A DNA stretch of 64,000 bases, taken from assembly GCF_023973825.1 (NCBI RefSeq), contig NC_090127.1, positions 902,001-966,000 on the forward strand, in the 5' to 3' direction. This stretch comes from Plasmodium brasilianum. Taxonomy: Eukaryota; Apicomplexa; Aconoidasida; Haemosporida; Plasmodiidae. The notes under the pieces are model-generated. The model had not been told where the DNA came from. It did not search any database and saw only the letters and a list, made by a program, of their open reading frames with translations. The position numbers were made by a program, and so were the translations under genes. Shown here in pieces: positions 44,060 to 56,261 of the stretch (position 1 is its first letter; every line of letters starts with the position of its first letter).

Positions 44060-47048
44060 ATTATTATTAATTCACATATTATAATACTTTTAATTTCTTA
44101 CAAGGGAAATAATAATATTGGCTTTTTTTTTATTTTTTTTAAATGTTCATATAAATGAACACTGTTTAAAAATATGGTAAAATTTAATTATTCTTTCATT
44201 TTTTTAAATATATCAATATGTATTTTTAATGAGATGTTACTTTATTGTGGTCATTTTTTTTTTTGTTTTGTCGCATCTTAATCTTTTTATATTAAGTTAT
44301 TTTTCCCTTGGTACTTTTTATGCCGTTATTTTTATTGTTTCTCATTATCATTTTTTTATAATTTTTCCTCGATAATTTTTCTTCTTGTGTTTATTTTAAG
44401 ATAATACTTGATGTAAAATTTCTGTTATTTATGTTAAATATAGCTTTATTTTTAAATATTATATTTTTTGCTAATTTGTGATAGCTTTTTAATAATATTT
44501 TTTTTGAGTGTTATTTTTAATATTTTATAGATGTATATATATATATTATATATTTTTTTTTAACGTTTTAATATTACTCTTGCTTTTTTATTATATATAT
44601 AGTTTTATTTTTATTTTAATTTCAATATATACATATATATATATATTATATATATGTATATATAATTTTCAATTATTTTTATAATTACAGTTGTTTTTTA
44701 TTTCCAAATAAAAATTATTTGTGTTTACATACAAACTAAATTATAAAAATAATTTGCAACGTTTTATGAAGACCATAAATAGTAAGTATACAACGAAAAG
44801 GAATATGAAAAAAAAAAGAAATTTTACATTAAATATTGTTTCCCCATTAATAAAATATACGCCAAGAAATAATTTTTTAAATCCATTCTTTTGAATTTAT
44901 TCAGGAAATAAATACAAAATAAATGCATCAAAATATAATAAAAAAGGTATTATTATCGTATACTATATTTGAGTAAAAAAGTAATAAGCAAAGTAATATT
45001 AAAAAAAAAAAAAGAAATATATATGTAAAAAAAAAAAAGAAAACGGAACTCCCCCCTTTATATATTGCACCTGTCAATATTTAGGGTAAAAAACCCGAAG
45101 GTATTTTTTATAAAAATTGTATTATGCCCTTTAATTCAACCGCATATATATATATATATATTATATTAAAAGAAAGTCTCGTATTATATATATATAATTA
45201 AAGAACATGCTGAAAATTTTAAATGTATTATTATACTATAAGTCATTATATCTTTTTATTACAACAAAAATATGAAAAATATTGCAATTGTAAATATATG
45301 TATATATTAATGTATATACAGTTTACATGTATACATGTAGGCTTATATTTGCAAAAAGAGGGTGTTACTTCTGGATTTTTCATTGTACGCATGTACAAAC
45401 AATATAATAATTTATTACAGTACAAAATTTTCAAATTTTTTTTTTATTTTTTAAACAAAGTGACAAAAAATACTCTACGATGAAAACGCAAAGAAAGCTC
45501 AAAACACCAAATTTAATATACAATTGTAAAATGATGAAAAAAGTTTTAAGCAATAATAAAACAAAAAGTAGTAGTTAGATTTGTATGCATACAATGTATT
45601 ATATATATATACGTGTGCATGTATAGGTGTTCACCTGTTTTTCAAGCATATAAAGAAAGATACTTCAGAAATGAGAGGTGAAACTCATTATGAATTTTAT
45701 ATCTAATACAATTTTGCCAATTCATAATTTTTTATTGTTTGGTATACCATAAAAGGAAGAAAAAAGAAATTAAATAATGACAAAGAAATAGTATAATAGC
45801 TTTATGTTCAAAACTGTGTGCATGCTTTTTTTTTTCTTTTTTTTAAATAAAGGAAAATATCATGTTGTGCTGTCTAACAGGATATAAACACTCTTTCCTT
45901 TTTTAAAATTAATATATATATATGTGTACATGTGCAAGGAAATTTTAACGTATTGTACACAAAAGTCATTTTTATTAATTTATTTTTATACCATATTATG
46001 TCATACTATATAACGTGTTATTTGATTAAAATAATGTAAATACTTATTTTCTAATTAATAAAGAATTATGAAAGATAGTAAGTATAACATATATTTTTCT
46101 CTTTTTAAAAAAAAAATTAACCTGATGTACTGTAAAAGCTCAATAATGTACTATTATTTTCAAGACAAAATAATTGCTTGCTATCCATACATATATATAT
46201 ATAGTAAGATTTAGAAATTAGTAAGAGAGGGCAATTATCTTAAAAAAAAAAAAAAAGTGTAACAATACATTTTTTTTTATGATGTTCTTAAAAGCATCTC
46301 TAATAATTATTCGGAAAATGCTTCATGCAAAATACACAAAAAAAAAAAAAATAAAAATAAGAGGTATGCATTGTAAGCATAATATATATGTAAAGAAAAA
46401 AAAAAATTATAATATATAAAAAAGTTAAGAAAAGCGCTTTATGGTGATTCTAGATTAAATATTATAACACTTAAAGTCAATTCATGCTTTTTTTTTCACT
46501 GATAAAATGAAAATATAAAAAAAAAAAAAAAATACCAAAAGGATAAAAGAGTAAATCATTAAAAGGAAAAAAATTATAATTTTCTGGGATACATATAATT
46601 AAAGGAGCATAAGTAGTTTTCTTTTGTGAAAATAATAAAGAATTTTATATAAAGTTATTAAAAGAAAAAGTCCTAAATGGCCTTTTTTTTTCTTTTTTTC
46701 TTTTTTTAAATATATTTTAATTAAACACACCTTAAGTATATTTAAATGACTGTATATTTTTTGTATACGTACACATATACATAAGTACATATGTAGATAT
46801 ATATATATATATATATATATATGTAAGTATACAGGTGTGTACAAGTACGCATATTTATATGCGCTCGCTCATAATGGTTTTTGTGTGTAAATATTTATTT
46901 CACCGTAATGAGATGATTTCAATTTTCTATTTAAATCGAAAATATCCTAATTTCATTTTTTATAAAATTTAGAAAAGCACGAAAAAGAAAAAAAAAAAAA
47001 ATTTTATTAAGCAAAAAAAAATAAAAAATAATAATAATAAAATTTAGA
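43357..47048. other. Divergent intergenic region between TRM1 and the CAF-1 large subunit gene
   Basis: About 3.7 kb, the longest stretch here without a convincing ORF, holding two promoters. It has a T-tract just upstream of TRM1 (43375-43394), a degenerate 26-bp tandem repeat (43649-43752), (TA)n runs (44031-44056 and 46797-46821), and very AT-rich sequence from about 44080 to 45010. It also has a 14-base palindrome TTGTATGCATACAA at 45581-45594 and several A-tracts (45001-45014 and 46518-46533). The short open frames at 45223-45483 and 46599-46844 have no coding character. No RNA gene was recognised. Confidence 0.6.
43649..43752. repeat. Degenerate 26-bp tandem repeat, four copies
   Basis: Four units of 26 bases start at 43649, 43675, 43701 and 43727, each opening with CGTA and continuing with an (A/C)(T/A)(G/A)(T/A)AAAT-type core and a TTT-rich tail. 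Related fragments (CGTACTATAAATA, CGAACTATAAATA) continue upstream to about 43565 with irregular spacing. It lies about 290-400 bases upstream of the TRM1 start codon. Confidence 0.75.
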
Positions 47049-49199
47049 ATGGAAAATACGGTTAAAAAAAAACCAAATGAAAAAAAAGGAAAGAAAAATA
47101 CAAACGACATTAAAGAGAGAATTTTAAGTGGACGACCTGTTTTATGCTTTGATGAAGAAATTGAATTTGATAAGTGCTGCTCTATTAACACGGATATCGT
47201 TGATAATACAGTAGAAAATGGAAAAAAAAAAAAATTAAGTAAAGATAATAGTAAAAATGTTTCTCTAGAGGGCACCGAAACCCTCCCCAAAAAAAAAACT
47301 CAAAAAAAAATAGAAAAAGGAAGAACAGACCATCATATACAGAAAAACGCAAGGGATAAGGATAAAACGAAAAAAACAAATAGAATAGAAAGTTCCAATG
47401 CAAACTTTAAGGACAGTAATAAAGGGGATGATGAGACAAGCATATACAAGAATGTAGACAAAGACGACGAACTTAATTCAAATAAAAATGATTTATATAT
47501 TGTTTTAGATAGTTCAACAAATAGTTCAGCTAGTCCTGGAATAAATAAAAATGATAATGAATTAAAAAAAAAGAGTCTTTCAAAAATTATAAAAACACAA
47601 AGTAGTAGTAATATTCAAATAATCTCTGAAGAAGATAATGAACAGATGAATAAGTGGATAGAATTTTTGCCAACGATTAACTTGGAAATTGAAAATATAC
47701 TAAATTTTCAATTACCCTGTTATAATATACTTAACAATGTTAAAAGAATTAATAAAATCAAAAGCATTGCGTATAACGAAAGTGAAAATGATGAAAAGCT
47801 GAACTCAATAGAAAAGTCCAGTCTTATGTTTAATTCTGTAAAACTTACGACCAACGAAAAGTATATTATAAGATTCCTATGTGAGGGATCATTCTATAAT
47901 TTATCACAGTTAGTTGATATCCTGTATTATGTTTTAAATAATGATGAATTAATATTTGAAATGTTTCCTGTTAAAATGGTTAATTGTAATATTAATAGAA
48001 CTGTAGGGTGTACAAATTTTTTAATAAACGACAGTATTTCGGAAAAAAAGGAAAAGAACAATGAAGAAAATAACGTTAGCAAGGAATGCTTAGTTAATAC
48101 AGGAGAAGATAATAAAAAATGTATAACAGGGAGTATCGCTAATGATGATAGCATTAACATTCACATCAACAGTAGGAGTAATGATAACATTGACAATATC
48201 AACATTAGCAGTAATGATAACAACGACAATCATAACAGCAGCAACGACAACCATAACAGCAGCAACGACAACCATAACAGCAGCAACGACAACCATAACA
48301 GCAGCAACGACAACCATAACAGCAGCAACGACAACCATAACAGCAGCAACGACAACCATAACAGCAGCAACGACAACAATAATCATAACAATCATAGCAC
48401 CAACCTTTCCCTGGACAATTTTTCGGATGAAGATTGCTACTCCGATGATGCGGAGAAGGAAAAAAAAAGTTATAACATTTCCATCAGTAAAGAAGATCTA
48501 TATTCGAGTATACCAATTTTAGTAAGTCGAAAAAATTTAGGGGATAACATGAAACAAGTAAATATAAGTAAAAATGAGAATAACGAAAAAGAATGCTTAT
48601 GGGTTTGGGAAAATGATAACTATGACATATTTCCATCTTATTATAAAGAAATATTTAAATATTTTAAAGAATTTCGAAGTAATATGAGCAAAATATATAA
48701 AACATTAATTAAATTAAGAAATTTTATTATAACTAAAGATCTACAAAATATTATAAAGATATATGATTATTTAAATGAATTAAAAAAGAAACAGTATTTG
48801 GAATCCGAGAAAAGGTGCAAAAGGATACTTATTGAAAAAAAAAAAATTATAAAAAGAAAAATGGAAATAAAGAAACAAGAAGAAAAAAAAAAAAAAGTTG
48901 AAGATGCCAAATACCTAGAAGAGAAAAAAACATCAAATATTGTTAAGTTAGACAGCTATATAGCACAAAATAAAATGGAAGAAAAAAAACCGAAACAACA
49001 AAATCTTATACTTTCTTGGTTAACCCTCAAAAAAAGTCACACTGCAAATCCAAATAAAAATCCCGAACAGTATTTTAAATACCCAATTGTGAATGTTCTT
49101 AATTTTAATGAAGGATTGAAGGACAAACTGTTGGAAGCCCAAAACCAGTTACCTATCTGTATGATCTCTTGCATTTGTTTACGCATCAAATTATTGTTC

Positions 49200-49254
<55 letters not shown>

Positions 49255-52240
49255 GAGTGTATACTTGTATGTACGTGTATATGTGCTCTAACGTGTGCAT
49301 ACACCAATATAACCCATGAACTACTTCTTTTTCGTCAGTTACATGCGACAGAAGGGATGTTAACGTGTCATATCATATATTTCAGAGCAGCTCAGAAATT
49401 GGTATAATTAACAAAATGATAGCTATGTAAAAGTGAGAAAGGGGAATTTGCAGGGCAGCACGGTGACCCCATTATATATGTGCGCACAACTGCACAAGTG
49501 ATTGAGCTCATAAATGTACAAGTGTACATTTGCATAATTTTGATAATTTTTATTTATTTGTATATTTCTCTTTTTACTCTTAGACAAGCAAAAATTGCTC
49601 GCTGATTATGTAAATTTGTGCGAAAGTCATAAGAGGACAGTCGTAGATTATTTCAGAGTATACGGTATACTAAAGTTGAAAATGTTTCTCTTTAACAGAT
49701 ATATATAAAACATATACATGCACATGGACATATACGTAAAAAAACATATGTGTAATTATTTATTCTTTTTGGGTGCATTATTAATGTTAAAATAAGTGCG
49801 GATTAACACATATTGAAAACTCGTGAATATTTATTTATCCTTTTGTGTAGTGGAAAATAAAGAATTTTTTGAAGAAATCCCATTGGTAGATAGTCTTGAC
49901 GGAAGTAAAATAATTACACAAGTAAGTATTTTATAAATTTTTTTTTATCGTTTTGACTATTGTTAATAATTATTACATTTTTTTGCTCATCCTTCTTTTA
50001 TTTCATTTTCTTTTCAATTTTATGAAAAAATATTTTTTTTTTTATTCCCCTTTTCCTTCAATTGAAGAATGAAAAAGGTGTAAGATCGAAACTTTGGGAA
50101 GATAATGAATTTTATATTAAGTTAAAAAATTCAGATTATATAAGGAGTTTTTTTTTTTACGACAATTCATGGACCAGACCTTATATGTCCTTGCTAGTGC
50201 ATAAAATTTTGGATGTAACATTTTTTTCCAACTCACACCATATTCTTTAATAACAACGTTTTATTATCTGTATACATATACGTACACATAATTATATATA
50301 CCCAATGATATGAATTCATAGAGTTTTTAAAATTATTATATGCTTTTTTTTTTTTTTTTTTTTTGAAATGTAGGACAACATAAATGTACTTCCCTTTTAT
50401 TATCATGATGATATGATGTATGAAAATGACACAAATGAAGAATATTATGAAAAATTCGAAACTATCGATTTAACAACGGAAAATGAAGAAAATGAAACCG
50501 TATGAAATGGAAAAGGAAATTAACTTGTACATACAAGTACATGTTCATTTGTGCATGTATATATATTCGCACATGTCTGCATTCTTTGCATATGTAAAAA
50601 AATAACCGACAAAATGTCAATAAACTTTTAATTATCACAGGAAAGTGATGGAAGTTCACAAGACATGTTTATCGTTCCAGATAACGAAATAAATAGAGAT
50701 ATCGAAATTACACCTATTACTGTACCAACTAGTCAGGACATTTATTTTTTTTCTGTCTTTAATTGGGAATGGACTTTTGAGGGAAATCTTAAACGAAATT
50801 ACAACAGTATATACAGCTAAAATGGAAAAGAGAGAAAACATATACATAACAAAAGGACGAAAAATGAAAATTAAAAAGAACATGAAAATGAAGGAATAAA
50901 CTGCTATTTATGTTTCTTTTTTCCTTTTATATTATAATATAGTAATTTAATTTTTTTTTTTTTTCTCACCATTTTTTCAGTAATTGATAAAAATACATGG
51001 AAAGAGTTTAATTTGATATGTAAAGAAAACATTTACGGGTGTCAGTATATGTCGTGGGGAAGTAATTACAACTATATTTATTTTTATTATTTATTTTGAT
51101 GATATTTCTTTTTCTCACGTTTATATATATATGAAATTTTTTTTTTCTCCCAATTAACAGAGGACAACAATCCGTTTAAATACCTCTCTGAAAGGAACAA
51201 TCCAAAAAATACTTTGGATAAATATGATATTAAGAAATTAATAAAAGTTAGAATGTTCAAATTTATTATTTTTTTCATATTGTACTGTATATATGCCAAA
51301 GTACAATTTTTCAATATTTCATGTTATAGTACATATATAACTGCAGCATTCTTTTGTACACATATTTTCCTATTAATTTTTTTTTTTTTTTTTTTTTTTT
51401 CGCTAAGCATTCTCATGGAAAAGTAACAAAAAAGGATGTGCTCGTTGATCAGTTTAAACTTAAGTCAGATAAACAATTATATTTTTTGCTTACTTCTTTA
51501 CAGAAATATTACGCGTGTGTGTTAATTTGTTTTAATTTGCACCTACTTGTACTTATTTGTTATAGGAATGAGCACCTAACAAAAGCAGATACCGAGAGAA
51601 AGTTCAAGATTTATTTGATGTATAAGAAATGCGAAGATAATAGAAAAGTAAATAACACTGAGTGTACATATTATCACGCATTTATGTCTGCACGTGTACG
51701 GTCATGTAGCTTCAAACATATAATTTGAATGCCAGGATGTTTTTTAACTTCCGCTAATAACAGATGTGTTTCATACATAACTACTTGTGCTCTTTCTCAT
51801 TCACTTTAAATTATTCGCCATTTACTGTTCACTGTTTAATGTTCTCTATTTATTATTCAATGTTTACTGTTCATTGCTTATTATTTGATATCATTCTTCC
51901 TATTCCTCCCCCTCTTCAATTTCAGAAATGGATGGCCTCAGAAGAGGGTGTAAAATTATTTAAAAACGAGGAGCTGTTAAGCAAAATATATGACATACGA
52001 AAAAGGAAATTAAATTTAATAACTCAAAAAATGGAAGAAGTAAAAAGACAAAAGAAGATGGTCAAAGAAAACTTAAAAAAAGAAGAAAAAATAAAAAAAA
52101 AAGAAAAAACAAACCAGGAAAAATTAGCAGTTGTGGAAAACCTGAAAAAGGAAGAAACAACACAGAAAAAAGATGAGCCGAATGTTCAAAAATTATTGTC
52201 AAGTAGTTCGTTGACTAGTAACAAAAGAGCCAAAAAATAA
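47049..52240 (+). CDS. CAF1A: Chromatin assembly factor 1 large subunit (CAF-1 p150/Cac1-like), 11 exons
   Basis: CAF-1 deposits H3-H4 behind replication forks via PCNA. Exons: 47049-49158, 49584-49664, 49851-49921, 50068-50214, 50374-50499, 50641-50806, 50981-51061, 51161-51246, 51408-51520 (or to 51514), 51566-51647 and 51926-52240. All are phase-consistent and give about 1,125 aa. Exon 1 has a Lys-rich N-terminus, an Asn/Ser repeat (395-443), a KER-like charged helix (about 590-640) and a PIP-box-like QNLILSWL (651-658). Exons 2-6 hold the conserved core: DYFRVYVENKEFFEEI, KNSDYIRSFFFYDNSWTRPY (corresponding to the family's FxxNxRPAYxGTW-like motif), an acidic stretch, and DMFIVPDNEI (like the family's DFxVPDGYLSE). 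The C-terminus is a Lys/Glu-rich helix. Identification rests on motif order; the individual similarities are modest. Confidence 0.82.
48231..48377 (+). repeat. In-frame 21-bp coding repeat encoding HNSSNDN, seven copies
   Basis: Seven almost identical 21-base units begin with CATAACAGCAGCAACGAC, in frame with the CAF-1 subunit gene (residues about 395-443). The unit is less AT-rich than its surroundings and uses AGC, AAC and GAC codons throughout. Long open frames on both strands across this stretch are by-products of the repeat. Confidence 0.96.
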
Positions 52241-53209
52241 AGTGAAAAAAATTAAGGAAAAAATATTTTTAAAATGGAGAAAAACTTAAAACATGTGCGT
52301 TTACATAATACAAGCGAAACTAAAATGAAATCTTTAATTTTAAAGGGTTGGAATGGATGAAGTTTATTTTGCACTAAATACGGTTTCTTTAAATGATACT
52401 ATTTAAAAAGAAAAAAAAAAAAAAAAGATATATTTTTATAATAAACTCCATTTAATTATTATATTGTAATGAATAATTGCTTAAATAGGAATATATTATC
52501 ACACGGATTTTAAATTTAGAGAGCGTTCTCTCTTTCTAGTACTTGAAAATTACATTGAGATGTTATTATACCCTCACTGCTTGCACAATTCCGGAAAAAT
52601 TAATACATTTTTTCGTATTAACGTGTGATTATATATACATACATATATATATATATAATTATAAATTATTTTGTATTTTTTTCTTTTTTCATTTCTGACC
52701 AGTATACTATTACTATTGTTATATATTGCTACCATTTGGGAATTTAAATTGTAAATTTTTATCTTTTTAAAATAATGTATGAAATTTTTTTTTCCTTTTT
52801 TCAATACCAAAATAAACCTAGAAAAAATTTAAACTTCTTTATATTGTAATGTTACAAGCATCATAAATTTATGATGATGCTTTCGGAATTTACATGTACA
52901 AATGATATCACATATGTATATACGAACATACTATATATATACATATATATATAAGTACACACATCTGGATATGTCATGATTCTCTTTCTTGCACTTTTAA
53001 AAATACATTTAGGAGACTAATTTTCTTTAGTCCCTTCAAATATTCACGTTTACGTAGAATTTTATGGAACTTATCTTACATTGCAGCTCTATAAATTTTG
53101 GTACATACAAAACATATGTAGTAATTTTTGCAGAAACATTAAAATATATTTGATGTAATAATAGCTTTCTATTTTTTTTTACTTTTTTTTTTTTTTTATT
53201 CATTAAATA
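52241..53209. other. Intergenic region after the CAF-1 subunit gene
   Basis: About 970 bases including the 3' UTR of the CAF-1 gene and the leader of the following small ORF. It has A-tracts (52410-52425), a TACA/TA patch (52634-52660) and a short palindromic ATAAATTTATGATGATG area near 52863. Nothing else is recognised. Confidence 0.6.
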
Positions 53210-53434
53210 ATGGAAAAAAATATATTGAAGAAGTATAAGAGTTTCTTTAATTTTGTCAGTAATGTAAAAAGCCAAACGGATAAGGAAAAGAACATTCAGT
53301 TCAGTCAAAATTTGTATTTGAAGAATATATCAAAGAGTAATTATAATGTTAAAAATAATACCGATCAAATATACGACAATAAACTTTTCTTAAAATATTG
53401 GGTACGGAAAAAAAGACCAGGAGCTAGAAATTGA
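53210..53434 (+). CDS. Small basic protein, 74 aa, function unknown
   Basis: An uninterrupted ATG-to-TGA frame preceded by a T-rich leader and followed by AT-rich non-coding sequence. The product is Lys/Asn-rich and basic (about 74 aa), starting MEKNILKKYKSFFNFV and ending KLFLKYWVRKKRPGARN. The codon and residue mix is like that of real genes nearby rather than of random T-rich frames, and no better frame overlaps it. There is no signal peptide or membrane span. It could be a small organelle or ribosome-associated protein, but nothing identifies it. The chance that it is only a fortuitous frame is real. Confidence 0.5.
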   Translation: MEKNILKKYKSFFNFVSNVKSQTDKEKNIQFSQNLYLKNISKSNYNVKNNTDQIYDNKLFLKYWVRKKRPGARN

Positions 53435-56261
53435 AAATAGACCAAAAAATCGATATAAAAACTCCTTTTTATAAATTTGATATGCTCTTTAAAAAAAATA
53501 GAAAAGAAAAGAAATGATAACAAAAGATAAGATAAGGAAAGAAATTAAGAAAAAAACCTAAAACATGCACATAGTATATTTCAAGTAGTTATTTATTAGT
53601 TAAGTAACATTATGGTACAACTTCGTAGTATTACTCATATAAGTAATTTTTTTTTTGATATATAAAATTATTCATGTATCAAATTATAATTACGTGGATT
53701 AACCAAAAAAAAAAAAAGAAAAAAAATAAATTCTGATCACGTTTAATCCTTAATAGGAATATATATACTACATAAAATTTAATAACTTTCTAAATCTTTT
53801 TGTAATTCGTTTTTTACTCGAAATTTTCCTTTTTTTCCCATAATTTTACATACATTCATAATGCACACATAAACTACTAATCTTCCCACAAAAAAATTAA
53901 ACATTTTTATATAAACCTTGAAAAACAAGCAAGCAGTTATATATGCTAAAAATGAGATACTATTTTCTTTTACGACATATATTTTTCAAAAAAATAGAAA
54001 TTTTCCGCTTAACATCAGGCATTTAGGTAAAAGTTATAAAATATATGCTATATATATTCTTACTATTTCTGCTGCTTATTATTTTCCCCTTTTTTAAATG
54101 AATGGAAATACATTATAAGGAATTTATTGGGAACATTTCATTTTTTAAGTAAAACTGCGCAGAAATAAGAATAATCAAAATTTTTTAAGGATGTGCACTT
54201 AGGCTTTCACCATTCTTAAACTTTTGCATCTTTCCATATTTTGTTCTGCCAAGCTTTATTTTATTTTACATTATCTTGAATGAGCTCATTTTGTTTTATC
54301 TTATTTTATCCTACCTCATATCAACTTTTTTTTTTTTTTTTTTCGCATTTAGAGATAAAATAACAAGAAAGCGCTCTTTTTGATAAAACAAAAACAAGAG
54401 GAGATAAAAAAAAAAAAAAATAAAATAAAATAAAGAAAAATTATATCATCTTGCACATTCTTAATAGTGCAAATGGAAAATGTGGAAAAAGGCTTTTCCT
54501 AGATTAATTTTAATATAATTTTTTTTTTTTTTATAAAATGTGCAAAATACTATTCCAATATTTAAAGAAAAAAAGTGGTGTGCAAAACGTGGAAATTTTT
54601 GTGGTACATGAAATAATTCTATGAGAAATTTTTACGAAAAAAAAAAAAAAATATATTTTTAGAATTCTACAATTTCCGATATTTGAAAAAAAAAAAGTTT
54701 TAAGGTGCGTATATACATCAAAATTCCTACTTTTTTTTTCTTTTCCATTACATTTTCTTTTTTTTTTTTTTTTTTCCAATTTTTCTATTCATCTATTTTT
54801 CGTTTTTCACTTTTTTTATATTTTCATTTTAGTTTAAACTTTTCATATTTTCCTTTGAGGAACACTTGAGTGTTATTTTTTTTTATCACGAATTGCATTT
54901 TTTTATATATAAGACAGTTAAAAGAAAAGGAAAAATGAAAAAACATGTGACAAGTTTCCATTTTCCCTACTTTTTTTTAGCCTTTTTTTCCATTTATTTC
55001 TAACTTGTTAGTTCTACTGAGGTAACTTTCATTTATGTAAGGAACATTCTCCTGCTCTAAAGTGGGAATGATTCTATAATTGCTCTCAATTCATATTTTT
55101 TCTTGTTTCATTAGTGTTTTTTTATTTTTATGCAGTTTCTTTACATTCTTTTTATTGTTATTTGGTTTTTTTTTTTTTTTTTTATTACCATGCCTCTTTT
55201 TTTCTTTTCCCTTTTTTTTTCTTTTTTTCCGGCTTGATCACTTTTTTTATCATTTACAACGTTTTTCGTTTCCTAAGTATAAATACGCTTCAAGCAATAC
55301 ATGTATATACGAATCAATGTTAGTAAAAAAAAAAAATTTTAATGATACATTTTTCCTTTTTTTTTCTTTAGCTTCTTGTTTTTACTTTTGTCCTTAACAT
55401 TCTATAACTACGCGAGTTTGACAATACCTACTGTTATTTCGTTCACGTATTTTTATCTTACATAAAAAAAAAAAAAAATAGAGCAAAATAAAATAAAAAA
55501 AACTGCTTATTTCATTTTATTTTATTTTTATTCTTATAATTTATTCAAATGTATGTAAACGTTTTTTTTTCTGAAAAGTTTATTTGAATTCGATCTTTTT
55601 TTTTATGCAATTTATGAGAGTACTTTGTTTTAAAAAAAGTACGTGCATATATATTTATATATATGTGTATATATATGTATGCCTATGTGTGTATATGTAT
55701 ATACGTGTACATATGACTGTATGCATATAACATTACAAAAGGGTACTCTAATATATATAGCTTTCACCAAATAAGGCGCATTTCACCGTAGTTAGTATGT
55801 AATGGAATTAAAGTATATTTTTTTTTTTTTTTATTCCACATTAATTTTATAACATGCCTTAGTTTTATTCTATTACAGTTTACTGTGAAATGCAAGGAAA
55901 TAATTAATTTCGGAAAAAAAGAAAAAAACATTATTAGCTTAATTAGCTCTCTTCCTTAATTTAACATTTCTGTGCAATTTGTAGCTTATATATTTGTATA
56001 AAAAAAAAAAAAAAAAAAAAAAAACCCACGTCATTATTAGCATATACTTGTTTTTTTTGTACATTTTGCCACATTTTTTTTTTTTTTTTTTTTAATTTAA
56101 ATAGACCATATTATGTAATTTTAAAAATGTATATATAAAGACGTATATGTGCGCACATATATGTATATTTGTATGTATATATATATATTTATTTATTTAT
56201 TTACACATATTTATACACATACATACGTATACATATATATACGTATATATATGTACCCACA
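53435..56261. other. Long intergenic region upstream of the ApiAP2 gene
   Basis: About 2.8 kb expected to hold the promoter and 5' UTR of the ApiAP2 gene. It contains many homopolymer tracts (for example 54326-54343, 54407-54420, 54761-54775, 55168-55182, 55999-56024 and 56075-56092), a pyrimidine-rich block at 55090-55400, and TATG/TACA repeats at 55645-55725 and 56130-56255. Frames in the T-rich block give only Phe/Leu strings. No RNA gene is seen. Confidence 0.6.

Noticed and set aside
48090..48522. Open frames on both strands over the CAF-1 repeat (Val/Ala/Met- and Thr/Ala/Ile-rich)
   Set aside because: They are shadows of the 21-bp in-frame repeat; the HNSSNDN frame is continuous with the conserved gene.
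55080..55397. Phe/Leu-rich + strand frames upstream of the ApiAP2 gene
   Set aside because: They are translations of a poly-pyrimidine block, not membrane proteins with normal composition.
56169..56261. In-frame 31-codon N-terminal extension of the ApiAP2 protein
   Set aside because: It is encoded by a TATA/TACA repeat giving only Tyr, Ile, Thr, Leu, Phe, His, Arg and Val; the ATG at 56262 starts the gene-like sequence.
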